Positions 45,700-56,639 of a stretch of DNA of 64,000 nucleotides are shown here, one piece after another. Every line of letters starts with the position of its first letter. Position 1 is the first letter of the stretch. The notes under the pieces are model-generated. The model worked only from the letters and a program-made list of their open reading frames with translations. It was not told the DNA's origin and searched no databases. Made by a program: the position numbers and the translations under genes. This stretch comes from Bradyrhizobium arachidis (lineage in GTDB: Bacteria; Pseudomonadota; Alphaproteobacteria; Rhizobiales; Xanthobacteraceae), in assembly GCF_015291705.1 (NCBI RefSeq), contig NZ_CP030050.1, positions 7,936,001-8,000,000 of the forward strand, read 5' to 3'.

Positions 45700-45758
45700 T
45701 TCCGCAACAGCGGTAAACTGATGGCTTCGCAGTGGGAAGAACGCGGGCGGAATGGCTT

Positions 45759-45795
45759 GCTAGAATCTATCTTAGAAGGCGTCGAATATTTCTGA
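45759..45795 (-). promoter_or_regulatory. Possible iron-responsive half-sites upstream of the receptor
   Basis: Contains TAGAA (45761) and TTAGAA (45772), with TTTCTGA at 45789; these resemble ICE half-sites but in a direct rather than N3-inverted arrangement. 60-96 bp before the receptor start. Weak. Confidence 0.3.
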
Positions 45796-45924
45796 GCGGA
45801 AACATCTGTCGCGAACACGATCGAGCGAACTCCCGTCGAGGCGTGCTACGCGGAACACGCCGCCCAGGGGCATATCGAGACGGCTCTGGTTGATCCCAAC
45901 CCGGCTGGGCGAAACGGCACGCGC

Positions 45925-48900
45925 CTAGTGCTCTTGCGTGAGCAGCTCTCTCGCTTCCACCAATTCAGGAAGAGTACGCTCCGCCTCGAAATCAGCGAGC
46001 ACGGGCGCGAGCACTTCGGATACCGCACCTGCCCGGCCATTTGTCTTGTGCAGGCGGGCAAGTCCAAGCGCGCTGCGCAGCTCGAACGTCTTGGTCTGCT
46101 GGTGTCGCGCGATGTCCAGCGCTCGCTTGAGGTCGTCTTCGGCACTGAATTCGTCCGAACAATCGTGGCGCGACAGAAGCTTTCCGCGGACGCGATACAG
46201 CTCGGCATCGAGCCAATGCTGGCCGGACTGTGCGGTCCGGGCGATCAGCTCGTTCAGGATTTCCAGCCCGGTTTCGACCTCGCCCAGCTCTGCATTCGCG
46301 GCGGCGACATGCATCCCCCAAAACGGCTCGCAAAGGTAGCAATCGTTCTCGTGCAGCAAGGTCCAGCCGTGACGCATGTCCGCAAGACCAGCCATGCGGT
46401 CGCCGGCACGCCACTTGGCGAGGCCATTCAGGTAGGTGCCCGCGGCCACATACAGCGGCATCGTGTGGTCGCGGGCGAGGCCGAGCGCCAGGATCGTCTC
46501 CGTTTGCTGCAACATGCCCCCGCATACGCCGTCGAACACGGCGCGATGAACCAGCGCATTGGCCCGGGAAAGCGCCCGTTTTTCTCCGGAAGCAACCACC
46601 GCTTCGGCGGCGAGCTTGCGCGCGCGAGCGGTGATACCGAGCGGCCAGAGCACCAGGGCAAGGAATCTCATGATCACGAACGGCAGATCCAGTGCCGAAG
46701 CCCGGAATGTCGCGGGATCCGGCTCGGCATCGTAGATGGCCAGCGCCTGCTCGAGATGCGTTCTCGCGTTCACGTAATCGCCCGCGAACCAGCAGGTGAC
46801 GCCACCTGTCCAATGGGCAACGATGGCGGCCACCGGCGAGTCCGGTCGCCGGTCGGCGGCGCTCCTAATGGCATCCGCCAGCTCCCGCATTGGAGCGAGT
46901 TCGCCGTGTGTCAGGCAGGCATTGAACAGTCCCGAATGAACAGGCGCAAGTTCGACGGGATCATCGATGTCGGCTGCGAACTGGCGCGCACGCGTCCATG
47001 CCGCGATCGTTTCGGGGGCGCTGTGCCCGAGGCTGCCCCTCAATGCACGGCCATATGAGATTTGAAGATGCAGCCTGCTCATCATCAGGCGGGGCTCGTC
47101 AGGCAGGTCGTCAACGGTCGCAACGGCCTTGCCGAGATGCGCGACCGCCTCGGAATAGGCAGAGCGTTTCAGCGCCTGCTGGCCCGCCTTGCGCCACCAT
47201 TCGAGGGCGACCTCGCTCAGTCCCGCTTCCGTGAAGTGATGCGCCAGCACTTCCGGCTCGGTCTCGGCGACGACCGGAAACTTCTCACGCAGGACCTCGC
47301 CAATTCTCGTGTGAAGCAGCTGCCGTTTGCTCTTGAGCAGACTCTCGTAGGCCGCTTCCTGAACAAGAGCGTGCTTGAAACTATAGCTTGCTTCGGGCGG
47401 AGCCCCACGGCGAAGCAGCAGTTCGGCCTCTTCAAGCTGTCCCAGCGCAGCGCTCAGCGTCAGATCATCGCGTCCCGCCACGTATTTCAGCAGCGCGTAT
47501 GAGAAGTCGCGGCCGATGGCAGCGCCGATCTGCGCCACCTCCTTGACTGGAGCGAGCCGGTCGAGCCGCGCCATCAGCGAATCCTGCAGCGTCGCGGGAA
47601 TGGCAAGCGGCGGGAGCGGACTATTCAGGCGAAAGCGCCCGGCATCTTCGACGAGCAGGCCGGACTCCAGCACCATCTTGGTCAACTCCTCGACGAATAG
47701 CGGAACGCCATCCGTCTTGTCGATGATCTGCTTCATCATCTCGCGTGGCAGCTGGCGACCGACAACCACCTGCTCGACCAGCGCGCGCGTGTCCTGCCGA
47801 TCGAGCCGGTCGAGCCGCACCAGGCCGACATTGGCAAGGCCCGACCAGGACGGTTCGAACTCTGGGCGGGATGTCATGAGCACGAGGATCGGCAATGCCC
47901 TGATCCGATCGACCGCGAGATCGAACAGCTCGAGCGTGGTAGCATCGGCCCAATGCAAATCCTCGCAGACGATCAGCAGAGGCTGATCTCGCGCCAGCCC
48001 CTCGAGCTGATCGAGCAGGACGGCAAAAGTCTGTCGCCGCTGCTGCGCCGGGCTCAAGCCAAGAGGCGGGCAATGGTCAGCGGTTGGAATCGAAAGCAGA
48101 GCCGCAATGAGCGGTGTTGCCCGGGCGACCTGCTGGGTTCCTAGCGCCAGCATTGCCTCGAGCTTGTCGAGCTTTTGTTCTGGCGTGTCGTGCGAGCGGA
48201 TTCCGGCGGCGCGCTCGAGCTGCGCGACAAAGGGATGAAGCGCACTGTTGGTATGGTAGGGCGAACACTGATATCGCACCCGACGGTGCGCCCCCAGCGA
48301 GGGACTTTCGGACAGCGTTGCGACGATGCGCGACTTTCCGATGCCCGCTTCGCCGGAAATCAAGACGATCTGGCCCTGGCCCTGCCATGCCTCGCGCTGG
48401 CGCGAGAGAATGAATTCGATCTCATCCTTGCGGCCGACAAAGCCGATCGAGCGCGCGGCGCGGACCGCCTCGAAGCGGCTCTCGGATGCGGTCGCTCCTT
48501 CCACCGCCCACACCGCGATGGGTTCGTCGATCCCCCTGACTTCGCGGCGGCCGAGATTGCGAAAAGTGAAGAGATCTCCCAGCAGCCGGCGCGTCGATGA
48601 CGCGACGACGACCACTCCCGGTTCGGCCAGGCTCTGAAGCCGGGCAGCGAGGTTTGGCGTATCGCCGATGGTCGCGTGCTCCTCTGACGCATCTCCACTG
48701 ATGAGGTCGCCGACCACCACAAGCCCGGTCGCAACTGCGATCCGCAGCTCGACCCGCTCGCCGGCGCCTGTCTTGAGCTGGCGAATGGCGCAGATGATAT
48801 CGAGGCCCGCGCGTACTGCGCGCTCCGCATCATCTTCGTGAGCGCGCGGATAGCCGAAATAGACGAGTATTCCGTCGCCGACGAACCTGGCTATGCTGCC

Positions 48901-49254
48901 GTCATAGGCGGCAATGACGCGCGCACATGCGGCGCGGTAGACCCGGATCACTTCCCACATATCCTCGGGATCGAGACGTGCCGAGAGCGCGGTCGAGCCG
49001 ACCAGATCGCAAAACATGACGGTGAGGTGGCGCCGCTCGGCGTCGTGAGGAGGAGCCGGCGATGCGATCAACGCGGCCGGATCGAGGTCGGCAATGGCAC
49101 GCAACATCTTGCGGCGATGACCGAGCAGGACTCCGAGCTTGTCAAAGTCCTCATCCATCAGCTCGGGAAGGACGCTTACGTCGATCCCATTCTGGGCAAA
49201 GCGCTCCGCGTATTGCCCAAGCCCTAGCTTCTCGAGCCACTCCGCAATCTGCAT
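45925..49254 (-). CDS. SAM-adenylate cyclase-AAA-TPR signalling protein
   Basis: 1109 aa. N-terminal SAM domain (residues 1-60). Class III nucleotide cyclase (VMFCDLVGSTALSARLDPED, FVGDGILVYFGYPRAHEDDAERAVRAG; the two metal Asp are in FCDLVGS and GDGIL) at about 75-260. A large AAA/STAND ATPase follows (GEAGIGKSR at about 315; LIVCEDLHWADATTLELF) with TPR-like helices to the end. Multi-domain cyclase-regulators of this kind are numerous in Bradyrhizobium; the signal sensed is unknown. Also annotatable as a LuxR-less MalT-like regulator. Confidence 0.92.
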   Translation of the reverse strand: MQIAEWLEKLGLGQYAERFAQNGIDVSVLPELMDEDFDKLGVLLGHRRKMLRAIADLDPAALIASPAPPHDAERRHLTVMFCDLVGSTALSARLDPEDMWEVIRVYRAACARVIAAYDGSIARFVGDGILVYFGYPRAHEDDAERAVRAGLDIICAIRQLKTGAGERVELRIAVATGLVVVGDLISGDASEEHATIGDTPNLAARLQSLAEPGVVVVASSTRRLLGDLFTFRNLGRREVRGIDEPIAVWAVEGATASESRFEAVRAARSIGFVGRKDEIEFILSRQREAWQGQGQIVLISGEAGIGKSRIVATLSESPSLGAHRRVRYQCSPYHTNSALHPFVAQLERAAGIRSHDTPEQKLDKLEAMLALGTQQVARATPLIAALLSIPTADHCPPLGLSPAQQRRQTFAVLLDQLEGLARDQPLLIVCEDLHWADATTLELFDLAVDRIRALPILVLMTSRPEFEPSWSGLANVGLVRLDRLDRQDTRALVEQVVVGRQLPREMMKQIIDKTDGVPLFVEELTKMVLESGLLVEDAGRFRLNSPLPPLAIPATLQDSLMARLDRLAPVKEVAQIGAAIGRDFSYALLKYVAGRDDLTLSAALGQLEEAELLLRRGAPPEASYSFKHALVQEAAYESLLKSKRQLLHTRIGEVLREKFPVVAETEPEVLAHHFTEAGLSEVALEWWRKAGQQALKRSAYSEAVAHLGKAVATVDDLPDEPRLMMSRLHLQISYGRALRGSLGHSAPETIAAWTRARQFAADIDDPVELAPVHSGLFNACLTHGELAPMRELADAIRSAADRRPDSPVAAIVAHWTGGVTCWFAGDYVNARTHLEQALAIYDAEPDPATFRASALDLPFVIMRFLALVLWPLGITARARKLAAEAVVASGEKRALSRANALVHRAVFDGVCGGMLQQTETILALGLARDHTMPLYVAAGTYLNGLAKWRAGDRMAGLADMRHGWTLLHENDCYLCEPFWGMHVAAANAELGEVETGLEILNELIARTAQSGQHWLDAELYRVRGKLLSRHDCSDEFSAEDDLKRALDIARHQQTKTFELRSALGLARLHKTNGRAGAVSEVLAPVLADFEAERTLPELVEARELLTQEH

Positions 49255-49555
49255 GGCTCACCCATCTCATGGCTGGCGATTAGCAGACTCTTGGACCACG
49301 GCCGCGCCGAGACAATATGCCAACGGCACTATGATGGCACGCCTTGTCTTGTTTTGCGAAAATTAGGTTACTCGGTACCGATGACGCTTCGATCGGGACA
49401 CGGCTCGATGCGAACGGCTGCGCGACCAAACATCGCTGGTGCGCAGCGTTGGACGGCAGGGTTGCGATATGTCGTCACGACTTACTTCGACCAGCACTGC
49501 GGCTTGCGCTCGCATAGGATGCCCAGCGGGAGGTATTTCCGTGAGCGCAATTCCT
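49255..49555. other. Intergenic region, no gene seen
   Basis: 301 bp, moderate GC, between the cyclase start and the stop of the membrane protein gene. Nothing recognisable. Confidence 0.4.
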
Positions 49556-50071
49556 TCATTGCTCGTTCATCGGCGCTTCCTGGTTGCGCGCCATCGTGCC
49601 CGCCGCGACCTGAAGCGAAGAACCGACCGCCCAGAAGCCCGCAACAAAGCTTATCAGGCCGTTTGATAGGCTTTGGTCAAGGACAAGAATGCTGACGGAC
49701 AGAGTTGCGGCGATCGCCGCGCCGAACGTTCCGGCCGCACTCATGATTTCAGCCGACTCCGAGCCGTTCCATTCTTCCGAGATGCTCGATTTCGGCCGCT
49801 TTGCGACGTTGCCGGACAAGTCAATTCCGACATAATAGCTGAGCGCTCCATAGAGCATTGTGATCAGCACGATCCAGCCGCTTTCAAACAGTCCGCCTTT
49901 CTGACGCAACAGGGTCGCACCCACATAGAGGCCGCAAGAGGCTCCGACGGCTGCCAGGCCAATCCTTTCAAGGGTGTGTGCCGACTTGATCAGACTGGAA
50001 CGGGCAATCCCCAGGCTGCCGACGTACCGCGTGAGGGAAAATGAGCTGAAAATTGCGCTGCTTATCTTCAT
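49556..50071 (-). CDS. Four-TM membrane protein of unknown function
   Basis: 171 aa from ATG 50071 with AAGGAAT upstream. Four hydrophobic helices (about residues 24-48, 56-80, 107-129 and 133-155), with a soluble segment between the second pair (IDLSGNVAKRPKSSISEEWNGSES). No family recognised. Confidence 0.7.
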   Translation of the reverse strand: MKISSAIFSSFSLTRYVGSLGIARSSLIKSAHTLERIGLAAVGASCGLYVGATLLRQKGGLFESGWIVLITMLYGALSYYVGIDLSGNVAKRPKSSISEEWNGSESAEIMSAAGTFGAAIAATLSVSILVLDQSLSNGLISFVAGFWAVGSSLQVAAGTMARNQEAPMNEQ

Positions 50072-50411
50072 GGGGGATTCCTTCTGAGTACTTGGCAGCC
50101 TACTGGCCGACCCCAGATCGAATCTGCCGGGACGCGTTTCTCGATGCCCTTGATCCCAATATCTGAAAGTTCTGTGCTGAGTGATGGGGCTGGCTTGCTC
50201 GCGAAGGCGAGGAGCCAATCCACAGCTGCGGAGCACGCGGCTGCGCAGGTATTGCAACTCACCCGTGTTGTCGAACAGGTCCGGGTGCGGCAATTTCTTG
50301 CGAGAGTGATAGTTCAAAACGAGAGGGATGGACTATGAAGCGGTTCACAGACCGCTGTTCGCCCTCGCTCCATCCGGTCACAATTTCCGGAGGACGTGTG
50401 AACCACACTCC
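50072..50411. other. Intergenic region, no gene seen
   Basis: 340 bp between the four-TM gene and the ABC ATPase stop. No repeat family or ORF with coding character. Confidence 0.4.
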
Positions 50412-52280
<1,869 letters not shown>

Positions 52281-52315
52281 GCAATGCCCCCAGCGCTTGC
52301 CGCGAAGAAGGTCCG

Positions 52316-52438
52316 CCCCCTCCCCCGCTTGCGGGGGAGGGTTGGGGAGAGGGTGCCTCCACAATCAAGAACCCCCAAGAGGAGAAAGCCCTCACCCGGC
52401 GCTACGCGCCGACCTCTCCCGCAAGCGGGAGAGGTGAG
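52316..52438. repeat. Palindromic repeat, CCTCTCCCGC family
   Basis: CCCCCTCCCCCGCTTGCGGG ... CCTCACCC ... GACCTCTCCCGCAAGCGG. Sits inside the operon between the reductase and the ATPase gene. Family member of 27708. Confidence 0.85.
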
Positions 52439-52481
52439 AGGAGCCCGTGGCTGCACCGATGTCATCATCACCATCGCGCCT

Positions 52482-53408
52482 TCAGTAACCGCGATCACGG
52501 TCGATACGCCCCGGCAAGGCCTCGCCCCGGCGGTGGCGCGCGATGGTGTCGAGCACGTAGTCGACCGCCGTCTCCGGCTTCGTCGTACTGGCAATGTGCG
52601 GCGTCAGCAGAATGCGCGGATGGCTCCAGAACGGATGGCCCGCCGGCAGCGGCTCGGGCTCGGCGACGTCGAGCACGGCGGCAGACAGCATCCCACTGTC
52701 GAGCGCCACGATGAGATCGGCCTCAACCAGATGCCCGCCTCGCCCGACATTGAGCAGCCGCGCGCCGCGCGGCAGATGCGCGAACAGATTCGCGTTGAGG
52801 ATGCCGCGTGTCTCCGAGGTCAGCGGCAGCAGGCAGACGAGAATGTCGGACTGCCCCAGGAAATCCGGCAAGGCCTCCGCGCCCGCATAACAGGTGACGC
52901 CGTCGATTTCCCGCGGCGAACGGTTCCAGCCGAGCAGCGAGAAACCAAATGATTTGAGTCGTTCGAGCACAGCCTGGCCGAGCAGGCCAAGTCCCATCAC
53001 GCCGACACGCCGCTCACCGGCGTAGGTCGCGGGGAGCTCACGCCAGACCTGCTCGCGCTGCTGGGAGATGAACTGCACGAGATCGCGATGCAGCGCCAGC
53101 ACGGACATGCAGGCATATTCGACCATGCGATCGGTAATGCCGGGCTCCATCATGCGGACCAGCGGAACATGCGGCGGAAGTTTTGTGATGTCGAACTGAT
53201 CGACGCCGGCGCCGACCGAGAACACCAGTTCGAGATTTGGGAACGTCGCCGCGATATTGTCCGGCGGCTGCCAGGCGACTAGGTAGCGTACCGCCTTGGG
53301 ATCACCGATGTCGGGCCAGAGCCGGAACGGCACATCAGGCGCGCGCTCCGCGAAGAAGCGTGCCCACTCGGCCCCGCGAACCAGATTGGCCTTGTAGAGG
53401 ACCGTCAT
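52482..53408 (-). CDS. 2-hydroxyacid dehydrogenase (GhrA-like glyoxylate/hydroxypyruvate reductase)
   Basis: 308 aa. NAD(P)-binding GLGLLGQAVLERLKSFG; catalytic Arg in NVGRGGHLVEADL, Glu in DVAEPEPLP, His in LLTPHIAS. The first part (VFSVGAGVDQFDITKLP) matches the GhrA clade. Reduces glyoxylate or hydroxypyruvate. Cotranscribed with the oxidase upstream (8 bp gap), so it may handle the 2-ketoacid product of that enzyme. Confidence 0.93.
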   Translation of the reverse strand: MTVLYKANLVRGAEWARFFAERAPDVPFRLWPDIGDPKAVRYLVAWQPPDNIAATFPNLELVFSVGAGVDQFDITKLPPHVPLVRMMEPGITDRMVEYACMSVLALHRDLVQFISQQREQVWRELPATYAGERRVGVMGLGLLGQAVLERLKSFGFSLLGWNRSPREIDGVTCYAGAEALPDFLGQSDILVCLLPLTSETRGILNANLFAHLPRGARLLNVGRGGHLVEADLIVALDSGMLSAAVLDVAEPEPLPAGHPFWSHPRILLTPHIASTTKPETAVDYVLDTIARHRRGEALPGRIDRDRGY

Positions 53409-53416
53409 GCCGCCCC

Positions 53417-54745
53417 TCAGAACGGGCTGACCGGCGCGAGGCGCCGGCCGTCGATCATGCGCTTGTGGCTGTAGGCGGCGGGATCGACCAGCGGCGTCGA
53501 GCCGGTGACGATGTCGGCGGCGAGCTTGCCCGCCGCGGGACCAATGCCGAAACCGTGGCCGGAGAAGCCGGTGGCAAGGAAGAAGCCCGGCAGCGCATCG
53601 ACCGGCGAGATCACCGGAATGGTGTCGGGCGTGCAGTCGATCGTGCCGCCCCAGGCTTCCGCGATCTTGATCTCCTTCAATTCCGGATTGGACTTGATCA
53701 GCGAGGCCAGTGCCGCGTTGACCAGCGACATGTCGGGCGCGGGATCGCGCACGCGCTCAGTCTCGAACGGCGAGGGCTTGTCGAAACTCCAGCCGGTGCC
53801 GCGCATGATCTGGTCGAAGAACGGCTTGCCGAACGACAGCTTGAGCCCGTTCTTGCGATGCTGATAGGTCGGCCAGAAGGTCCAGGCGTAGCGGAACAGG
53901 TCGGGCGACAGCTCGACCGTGCCGCGGTTGCGCAGCGCCAGCGTAAAGCCGCCGTCGAGGCGGCGGCGGATGCAGTAGAGATCCGTGCCGAGCGCGCCCG
54001 AAGTGATCTCCGGTCCCGGCGTGGTCCGGCATGCGGTGGCGTTGACGAGGCCGATCGGCAGCTCGATGCCGTGGCGGCGGCAGAACAGCGACGACCATGC
54101 GCCGCCCGACAGCAGCACGGCTTGCGTGCGGATGGTGCCCTTCTCAGTGACAACGGCGCTGACCTTCCCGCCTGTCGTCTCCAGTCCGCGCGCGGCGCAG
54201 CCCTGATGGATGGTGACGCCGTGCTTTCGCGCGGCGGTGGCAAGTGCGGGCACGGCCATCGACGGCTCGGCGCGGCCGTCGCTCGGCGTGTGCAGGCCGC
54301 CGACCCATTGGTCCGCATTGCCGGGCATGCGCTCGGCGACCTCTGCCGGCGTCAGCACGGTCGAGTGCACCTGCTGCTCGCGCGCGATCGCGGCCCAGCG
54401 CTCCCAGCCGGCGAGCTCGTCCTTGCTCTTGGTCAGGAACAAGACGCCGGTGCGGCGGAAGCCGGCATCGACGCCGGCGTCGTTCTGCATGTCCTCCCAC
54501 AGCCGCAGCGCCTCACGCGCCAGCGGGATCTCCTCGCGCGCGCGGCCCTGCTGGCGGCACCAGCCCCAATTGCGGCTCGACTGCTCGCCGCCGACATGGC
54601 CCTTCTCGACCAGAGCGACCGAAAGGCCCTTCTTGGCAAGATGATAGGCCGCGGAGACGCCGATGACGCCGCCGCCGATGACGACGACGTCCGCCTGCGC
54701 CGGCAGGCGTTCATCGCTGTTGATACGGTTGAGCGGCGGGGACAT
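53417..54745 (-). CDS. FAD-dependent amine/D-amino-acid oxidase (DAO family)
   Basis: 442 aa. Rossmann VVIGGGVIGVSAAYHLAKKG; second FAD pocket motif near the C-terminus (GFFLATGFSGHGFGIGPAAGKLAAD). DAO-type glycine oxidase/sarcosine oxidase-like flavoprotein. In the ABC operon, between the permease and the reductase, it likely oxidises the imported substrate to an imine and ketoacid. Confidence 0.93.
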   Translation of the reverse strand: MSPPLNRINSDERLPAQADVVVIGGGVIGVSAAYHLAKKGLSVALVEKGHVGGEQSSRNWGWCRQQGRAREEIPLAREALRLWEDMQNDAGVDAGFRRTGVLFLTKSKDELAGWERWAAIAREQQVHSTVLTPAEVAERMPGNADQWVGGLHTPSDGRAEPSMAVPALATAARKHGVTIHQGCAARGLETTGGKVSAVVTEKGTIRTQAVLLSGGAWSSLFCRRHGIELPIGLVNATACRTTPGPEITSGALGTDLYCIRRRLDGGFTLALRNRGTVELSPDLFRYAWTFWPTYQHRKNGLKLSFGKPFFDQIMRGTGWSFDKPSPFETERVRDPAPDMSLVNAALASLIKSNPELKEIKIAEAWGGTIDCTPDTIPVISPVDALPGFFLATGFSGHGFGIGPAAGKLAADIVTGSTPLVDPAAYSHKRMIDGRRLAPVSPF

Positions 54746-54781
54746 GGGGCACTCCTGGAGGTCAGTTCGATCGAGATCGTG

Positions 54782-55657
54782 TCATGGGATGTTCAGGCGC
54801 GGGTCGAGCGCATCGCGCAGCCCGTCGCCGAGGAAGTTGAAGCTGGTCACGGCCAGCGTAATGGCGACGCCCGGCGCAATCGCAAGCCACGGCGCGCTGG
54901 TCAGGTAGATCTGCGCGTTGTTGAGCATGTTGCCCCAGCTCGCGGCCGGCGGCTGGATGCCGTAGCCGAGATAGCTGACATAGGATTCCAGCAGGATCGC
55001 CTTGGCGACGTTCAGCGTCGCCGCCACCACGATCGGCGCGATCGCGTTGGGCACGAGCTCGCGGAACATGATGCGCAGGTTCGAGGAGCCGAAGGCGAGC
55101 GCGGCCACGGCAAATTCTCGCTCGCGCAGTGAGCGCACCTGGGCCTCGACGACGCGCGCCACGGCCATCCAGGCGGTGGCGGCGATCAGCACTGTGGTGG
55201 TGACGAGGCCGGGCTCGGTGAGCGCCGCGAGCGCGAGCAGCAGGAAGATGGTCGGAAAGCACAGCACGGCGTCGACGAGCCGCATCAGCACCGCGCCGAG
55301 GGCGCCGCCATAGAAGCCGGCAAAGGCGCCGACGACGATTCCGACCGCCATCGCGATCACCATCGCGACGATGCCGATCGAGAGCGAGATGCGCCCGCCC
55401 ATCATCAGCCGCGCCAGCACGTCGCGGCCGAGCTCGTCGGTGCCGAGGATATGCGCGCCGGACAGCGGCGGCGCGAACCGCTTCATGATGTCGATATAGG
55501 TGTCGTCGAACGGCAGCAGATAAGGCCCGATCGCGGAGCCGAGCACGAGCACGAGAATGATGACAGCGCCTGCGAGCGCGAGCCGATGACGCCGAAAACG
55601 CCGCCAGGCGGCCTGGCCAGGCGCGAGCTGAACGGTGGTGAGCGTCGCGGTCGCCAT
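54782..55657 (-). CDS. ABC transporter permease (DppC-like)
   Basis: 291 aa with an N-terminal helix, then five-plus TM segments and the inner-membrane EAA-like loop region FGSSNLRIMFRELVPNAIAPIVV. GTDELGRDVLARLMMGGRISL is the classic DppC signature. Start ATG 55657 leaves 4 bp after the DppB-like stop; ATG 55696 would overlap it. Confidence 0.93.
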   Translation of the reverse strand: MATATLTTVQLAPGQAAWRRFRRHRLALAGAVIILVLVLGSAIGPYLLPFDDTYIDIMKRFAPPLSGAHILGTDELGRDVLARLMMGGRISLSIGIVAMVIAMAVGIVVGAFAGFYGGALGAVLMRLVDAVLCFPTIFLLLALAALTEPGLVTTTVLIAATAWMAVARVVEAQVRSLREREFAVAALAFGSSNLRIMFRELVPNAIAPIVVAATLNVAKAILLESYVSYLGYGIQPPAASWGNMLNNAQIYLTSAPWLAIAPGVAITLAVTSFNFLGDGLRDALDPRLNIP

Positions 55658-55661
55658 CGCT

Positions 55662-56612
55662 TCAGCCCACCCGGATGCGCGGATCGACGACGGCATAGAG
55701 GATGTCGGCGAGCAGCGAGCCGATCAGCACCATGGTCGCCGAGAACATCAAGATGCCCATCACGACGGGATAGTCGCGGTAGCCGATGGAATCGAGGAAC
55801 AGACGCCCCATGCCAGGCCATGTGAATACGGTCTCCGCCACCAGCGCGCCGCCGAGCAGCGTCGGAAACTGCAGGCCGGCCACCGTGATCATCGGCAACA
55901 GCGCATTGCGAAGCGCGTGCACGGTGAGGATGCGCCATTCCGGCATGCCCTTGGCGCGCGCGGTGCGGATGTAGTCCTGGTTGATCACCTCGAGCATGGA
56001 GGAGCGCATGAAGCGGCCCCACATCGCGGTCTCGACCAGCGCCAGCACCATCGCCGGCGCAATCAGATGATGCAGCAGGTCGAGGAAGGAGCCGTCGCCG
56101 ATGGTCTGGCGGTTGCCCGCCGGCAGCCAGCCTAGCTTGACGGAGAACACGTAGATGGTGACGAGGCCGAACCAGAAGGTCGGGATCGACAGCGCGATCA
56201 TGGCGCCGACCGTGGCAAGCGAATCGAACAGCGAGTAACGGCGCAGCGCGCCAAGGATGCCGATCCAGCAGCCGAGCAGCACCGCGATAATCGTCGCCGT
56301 CGCCATCAGCTCCAGCGTCGCTCCGAGATGCGAGGAGATCACCGACAGCACCGCTTCACCGTCGCGATAGGACTTGCCCCAGTCGCCCTTCAGCATGCGG
56401 CCGAACCAGTCGAGATACTGGATCGGCAGCGGACGATCGAGACCGAGCTGCCTGGTGACGCGGTCGAGATCCTCCTGCGTCATCTGCCCGGAAACGGCGA
56501 ACTGCGAGAGCGGACCGCCGGGCGCCAGATGCAGGAGGGCGAAGCCGATCGCGGAGACGATCACCAGCAGCATGACCGCCTGCGCCAGGCGGTTGACGAC
56601 GTAGCGGGCCAT
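55662..56612 (-). CDS. ABC transporter permease (DppB-like)
   Basis: 316 aa, six TM helices. LGLDRPLPIQYLDWFGRMLKGDWGKSY near residue 60-90 and RAKGMPEWRILTVHALRNALLPMITV (EAA loop) are typical DppB marks. Second gene of the operon, 27 bp after the binding protein. Confidence 0.94.
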   Translation of the reverse strand: MARYVVNRLAQAVMLLVIVSAIGFALLHLAPGGPLSQFAVSGQMTQEDLDRVTRQLGLDRPLPIQYLDWFGRMLKGDWGKSYRDGEAVLSVISSHLGATLELMATATIIAVLLGCWIGILGALRRYSLFDSLATVGAMIALSIPTFWFGLVTIYVFSVKLGWLPAGNRQTIGDGSFLDLLHHLIAPAMVLALVETAMWGRFMRSSMLEVINQDYIRTARAKGMPEWRILTVHALRNALLPMITVAGLQFPTLLGGALVAETVFTWPGMGRLFLDSIGYRDYPVVMGILMFSATMVLIGSLLADILYAVVDPRIRVG

Positions 56613-56639
56613 GTCAGGCGGTCCAGCGAGCCAGACGCA

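Noticed and set aside
53237..55132. A 631-codon open frame opposite the oxidase and permease genes
   Set aside because: High-GC antisense frame; the true genes on the other strand carry complete family motifs.
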